Source: Mageeibacillus sp. UBA1243 (GTDB taxonomy: Bacteria; Bacillota; Clostridia; UBA1212). From it: 7,132 bases of DNA. A program made the position numbers and the translations under genes. Below are positions 5,399-7,132 of the stretch, in pieces. Position 1 is the first letter of the stretch; each line of letters opens with the position of its first letter. The notes below the pieces were generated by a model, which did not search any database, was not told where the DNA came from, and saw only the letters and a program-made list of their open reading frames with translations. The stretch covers positions 650 to 7,781 of the forward strand of contig DBWH01000003.1 in the NCBI GenBank assembly GCA_002308595.1, in the 5' to 3' direction.

Positions 5399-6352
5399 AT
5401 GGACTGGACCGATCTTATAATCAAAGTGTCGCCGGCGGATGTTCCGTCTGCGGAGGCAATTGCGGGAATGTGTGTTTCCCGCGGTCTTTATATTGAGGAC
5501 TACTCCACTCTCGAGGAGGATCTTGAGCTGTTCGGACCCGTGGAGGTCATTGACGAGGAGCTTCTTAAGAAGGACAGGACGTCGGCAATGATACACGTCT
5601 ACGTCAGCCCCGAGGAAAACCCGGCGGAGTACGTTGCCTTCATATCGGCAAGGCTCAAGGCCGAGGGCATCCCGTTTGAGTTTATGTCCGACGAGGTGCG
5701 CGAGGAGGACTGGGCGAACAACTGGAAGCAGTTTTTCAAGCCGAAGAACATTGGCGGCAAGCTTCGTCTCGTGCCCACGTGGGAGGAGACGGCCGACAAA
5801 AAGTCGGAGGAAGGCATGGCGGCGGACCGCGAGGGGCGCAGGAGGCTTCTCATCGATCCCGGCATGGCGTTCGGTTCGGGCCAGCACGAAACCACCAAGC
5901 TCTGTATGACGCTCCTTGAGGATTACGTTGACGGCAAAACGGATATGCTCGACATCGGAACCGGCAGCGGAATACTCGGTATCGCGGCGCTTCTTCTCGG
6001 GGCAAGGTCAGTGACAGGTGTTGACATCGATGCGCTCTCGGTCAAGGTCGCGGGCGAAAACGCCGAGCTCAACGGTGTGCGCGGCAAATTCGAGCTTATA
6101 CACGGAGATCTCGCAACTGACGTGAAGGGAGTTTTCTCGGTAATTTGCGCAAATATCGTTGCCGACATCATCATCCGTCTGCTGCCCGACACAGGCAGGC
6201 TTCTCGCTCCCGGCGGCGTCATAATCGTCTCCGGAATCATTGACGTGAGGCTCCCCGACGTTGAGGAGGAATGCGCGCGCTGCGGTCTGGTTATAAAGAG
6301 ACTCGTCACCGAAAAAGGCTGGTGCGCCGCGGTGCTTGAAAGAAAAAACTGA
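5399..6352 (+). CDS. prmA: Ribosomal protein L11 methyltransferase (PrmA)
   Basis: PrmA uses S-adenosylmethionine to methylate ribosomal protein L11. The 317 residues show the two expected parts. An N-terminal L11-binding domain (1 to about 95) is followed by a linker with NNWKQFFKP (107-115). The Rossmann methyltransferase domain has PGMAFGSGQHETT (154-166) and the SAM-binding loop LDIGTGSGILG (184-194). After these come the acidic VDID at the end of the second strand, then the ANIVADIII segment. The start is ATG 5399 (MDWTDL), the usual N terminus for Bacillota PrmA. A TTG at 5369 would add ten residues, but it lies inside the terminator-like hairpin. The ribosome binding site is weak (AGGT, 5387-5390). 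A hydrophilic stretch at about 129-147 looks longer than in E. coli PrmA (293 residues). The next gene begins 15 bases downstream. Confidence 0.93.
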   Translation: MDWTDLIIKVSPADVPSAEAIAGMCVSRGLYIEDYSTLEEDLELFGPVEVIDEELLKKDRTSAMIHVYVSPEENPAEYVAFISARLKAEGIPFEFMSDEVREEDWANNWKQFFKPKNIGGKLRLVPTWEETADKKSEEGMAADREGRRRLLIDPGMAFGSGQHETTKLCMTLLEDYVDGKTDMLDIGTGSGILGIAALLLGARSVTGVDIDALSVKVAGENAELNGVRGKFELIHGDLATDVKGVFSVICANIVADIIIRLLPDTGRLLAPGGVIIVSGIIDVRLPDVEEECARCGLVIKRLVTEKGWCAAVLERKN

Positions 6353-6367
6353 TTTTGGGAGACTGAT

Positions 6368-7075
6368 ATGATCTATTCCGAAAAACCCCATCTTTACATA
6401 TTCACAGGACACTTCGGCAGCGGTAAAACTGAGGTTGCCGTAAATTTTGCGATCGATCTTAAGCGCCGGAAACCTGACGCCAATGTCGCCCTCATCGACA
6501 TGGACATCATAAACCCGTTCTTCCGCAGTGCAGACGCCGCCGACGCTCTCGAGGCCTGCGGCATCAGGGTTGAGACCATGCTCTACGCCAACACAAACGT
6601 CGACGTCCCCGCCCTCACCGGCAAGATGGGCTCCGTCATCAACGACAGGGAGACCTACGTAATCCTCGACGTCGGAGGCGATGACCTTGGCGCCAAGGCG
6701 TGCGGCTATTATGCAAACGATATTGCTTCCCGTGACCACACTTTTTTCTTCGTTCTGAACCCCTACAGGCCCTTCACGAAGGAGCTTGCCGACACTTCGA
6801 AGATTTTCCGCGAGATTGAGGACGCGACGCTCCTTAAAATCAACGCGCTCCTTGACAACTCGAACCTTCTCGAGTTCACCGACGCCGCAACTATCGCCAA
6901 GGGCAGCAGAAAGGTTGACGAATTTGCCGCCAAGGCAAACCTCCCGGTCGCCTGCCGCGCCGTCATGTCAAAGAACCCCGAAGCCGTCGCGGCCGCAAAA
7001 GCCCTCTTTAAGGACGACGAACTGCTCGTGCTTGACGAGTACGTGAAGCTGCTTTTCTCAAGGGATTATAACTGA
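6368..7075 (+). CDS. P-loop ATPase of the ParA/MinD-like (SIMIBI) superfamily, function unknown
   Basis: This is a 235-residue soluble protein. It has a Walker A loop, GHFGSGKTE (14-22), after a hydrophobic strand; ALIDMDIINPFF (41-52), where the Asp44/Asp46 region resembles the second aspartate motif of MinD/ParA/CobB-type proteins; and a Walker B-like ILDVGGDD (99-106). The signature lysine of true ParA/MinD deviant Walker A loops (KGG-x-GKT) is absent, since His15 occupies the corresponding region. A role in plasmid or chromosome partition is therefore not supported. GGGAG (6357-6361) lies six bases before the ATG, and the gene follows prmA by only 15 bases, so co-transcription is likely. 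From memory, similar proteins in Clostridia often precede ferredoxin and 2-oxoacid:ferredoxin oxidoreductase genes, but nothing in this window tests that. The family is clear; substrate and role are not. Confidence 0.75.
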   Translation: MIYSEKPHLYIFTGHFGSGKTEVAVNFAIDLKRRKPDANVALIDMDIINPFFRSADAADALEACGIRVETMLYANTNVDVPALTGKMGSVINDRETYVILDVGGDDLGAKACGYYANDIASRDHTFFFVLNPYRPFTKELADTSKIFREIEDATLLKINALLDNSNLLEFTDAATIAKGSRKVDEFAAKANLPVACRAVMSKNPEAVAAAKALFKDDELLVLDEYVKLLFSRDYN

Positions 7076-7097
7076 GATTTCTTATAGCTGCGAAAGC

Positions 7098-7132
7098 CGC
7101 GGGCGGAAAGCGATTAATGCTCTCCGCCCGCG
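7098..7132 (+). terminator. Strong inverted repeat after the P-loop ATPase gene, probable terminator (truncated by window)
   Basis: CGCGGGCGGA (7098-7107) and TCCGCCCGCG (7123-7132) form a perfect ten-base-pair GC-rich stem around a 15-base loop. The loop itself holds an AGC/GCT pairing. It starts 22 bases after the stop codon, as expected for an intrinsic terminator of the ispE-prmA-ATPase unit. The window ends at the last base of the stem, so the T-run that would confirm it cannot be seen. Confidence 0.6.

Noticed and set aside
4940..5887. A 315-codon open frame on the minus strand across ispE and prmA
   Set aside because: It lies antisense to two well-identified genes, and its Arg/Leu/His-rich translation has no recognisable motif. 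It is a by-product of the codon usage on the coding strand.
6008..6739. A 243-codon minus-strand open frame across the end of prmA and the P-loop gene
   Set aside because: It is antisense to two supported genes and spans their junction. There is no recognisable domain and no promoter.

Overview
The window reads as ordinary chromosomal DNA of a Gram-positive anaerobe, most likely a member of class Clostridia (Bacillota). The reasons are a YlbF-family gene with a cysteine tail directly upstream of mutS, a class II fructose-bisphosphate aldolase, the MEP isoprenoid pathway (ispE), an elongation factor G paralogue of the kind common in Clostridia, and strong GGAGG-type ribosome binding sites. Base composition is moderate and similar across all genes. 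I see no insertion sequence, prophage gene, tRNA, rRNA or CRISPR array. Genus and family cannot be fixed from this sequence alone.

Layout. The left half (1-3985) runs leftward. An EF-G paralogue is followed by fba (class II aldolase), a YlbF-family protein, and the 5' end of mutS, which is cut by the window edge. The right half (4352-7075) runs rightward: ispE, prmA and a P-loop ATPase, followed by a strong inverted repeat at the right edge. The 366-base gap at 3986-4351 is a divergent control region. It holds a near-consensus promoter for the EF-G paralogue, an extended -10 promoter for ispE, and a GC-rich block with three imperfect short repeats.

How the genes fit together. They are mostly unrelated housekeeping functions: translation (EF-G paralogue, PrmA), glycolysis (Fba), mRNA processing or regulation (YlbF family), DNA mismatch repair (MutS), isoprenoid precursor synthesis (IspE), and an ATPase of unknown role. 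The control signals are the more informative part. A terminator-like hairpin sits only a few bases before the fba ribosome binding site, with a possible competing stem and a 12-base palindrome just upstream. A second, weaker terminator-like hairpin separates ispE from prmA. A consensus-like promoter lies before ylbF.

The most notable protein is the EF-G paralogue. All five EF-G domains are present, but two near-invariant GTPase positions are changed: the switch II histidine is alanine, and the guanine-binding NKxD reads NKMN. The next most notable is IspE, which carries an in-frame insertion of nearly 40 residues in its N-terminal half. I found no clearly new multi-gene system.
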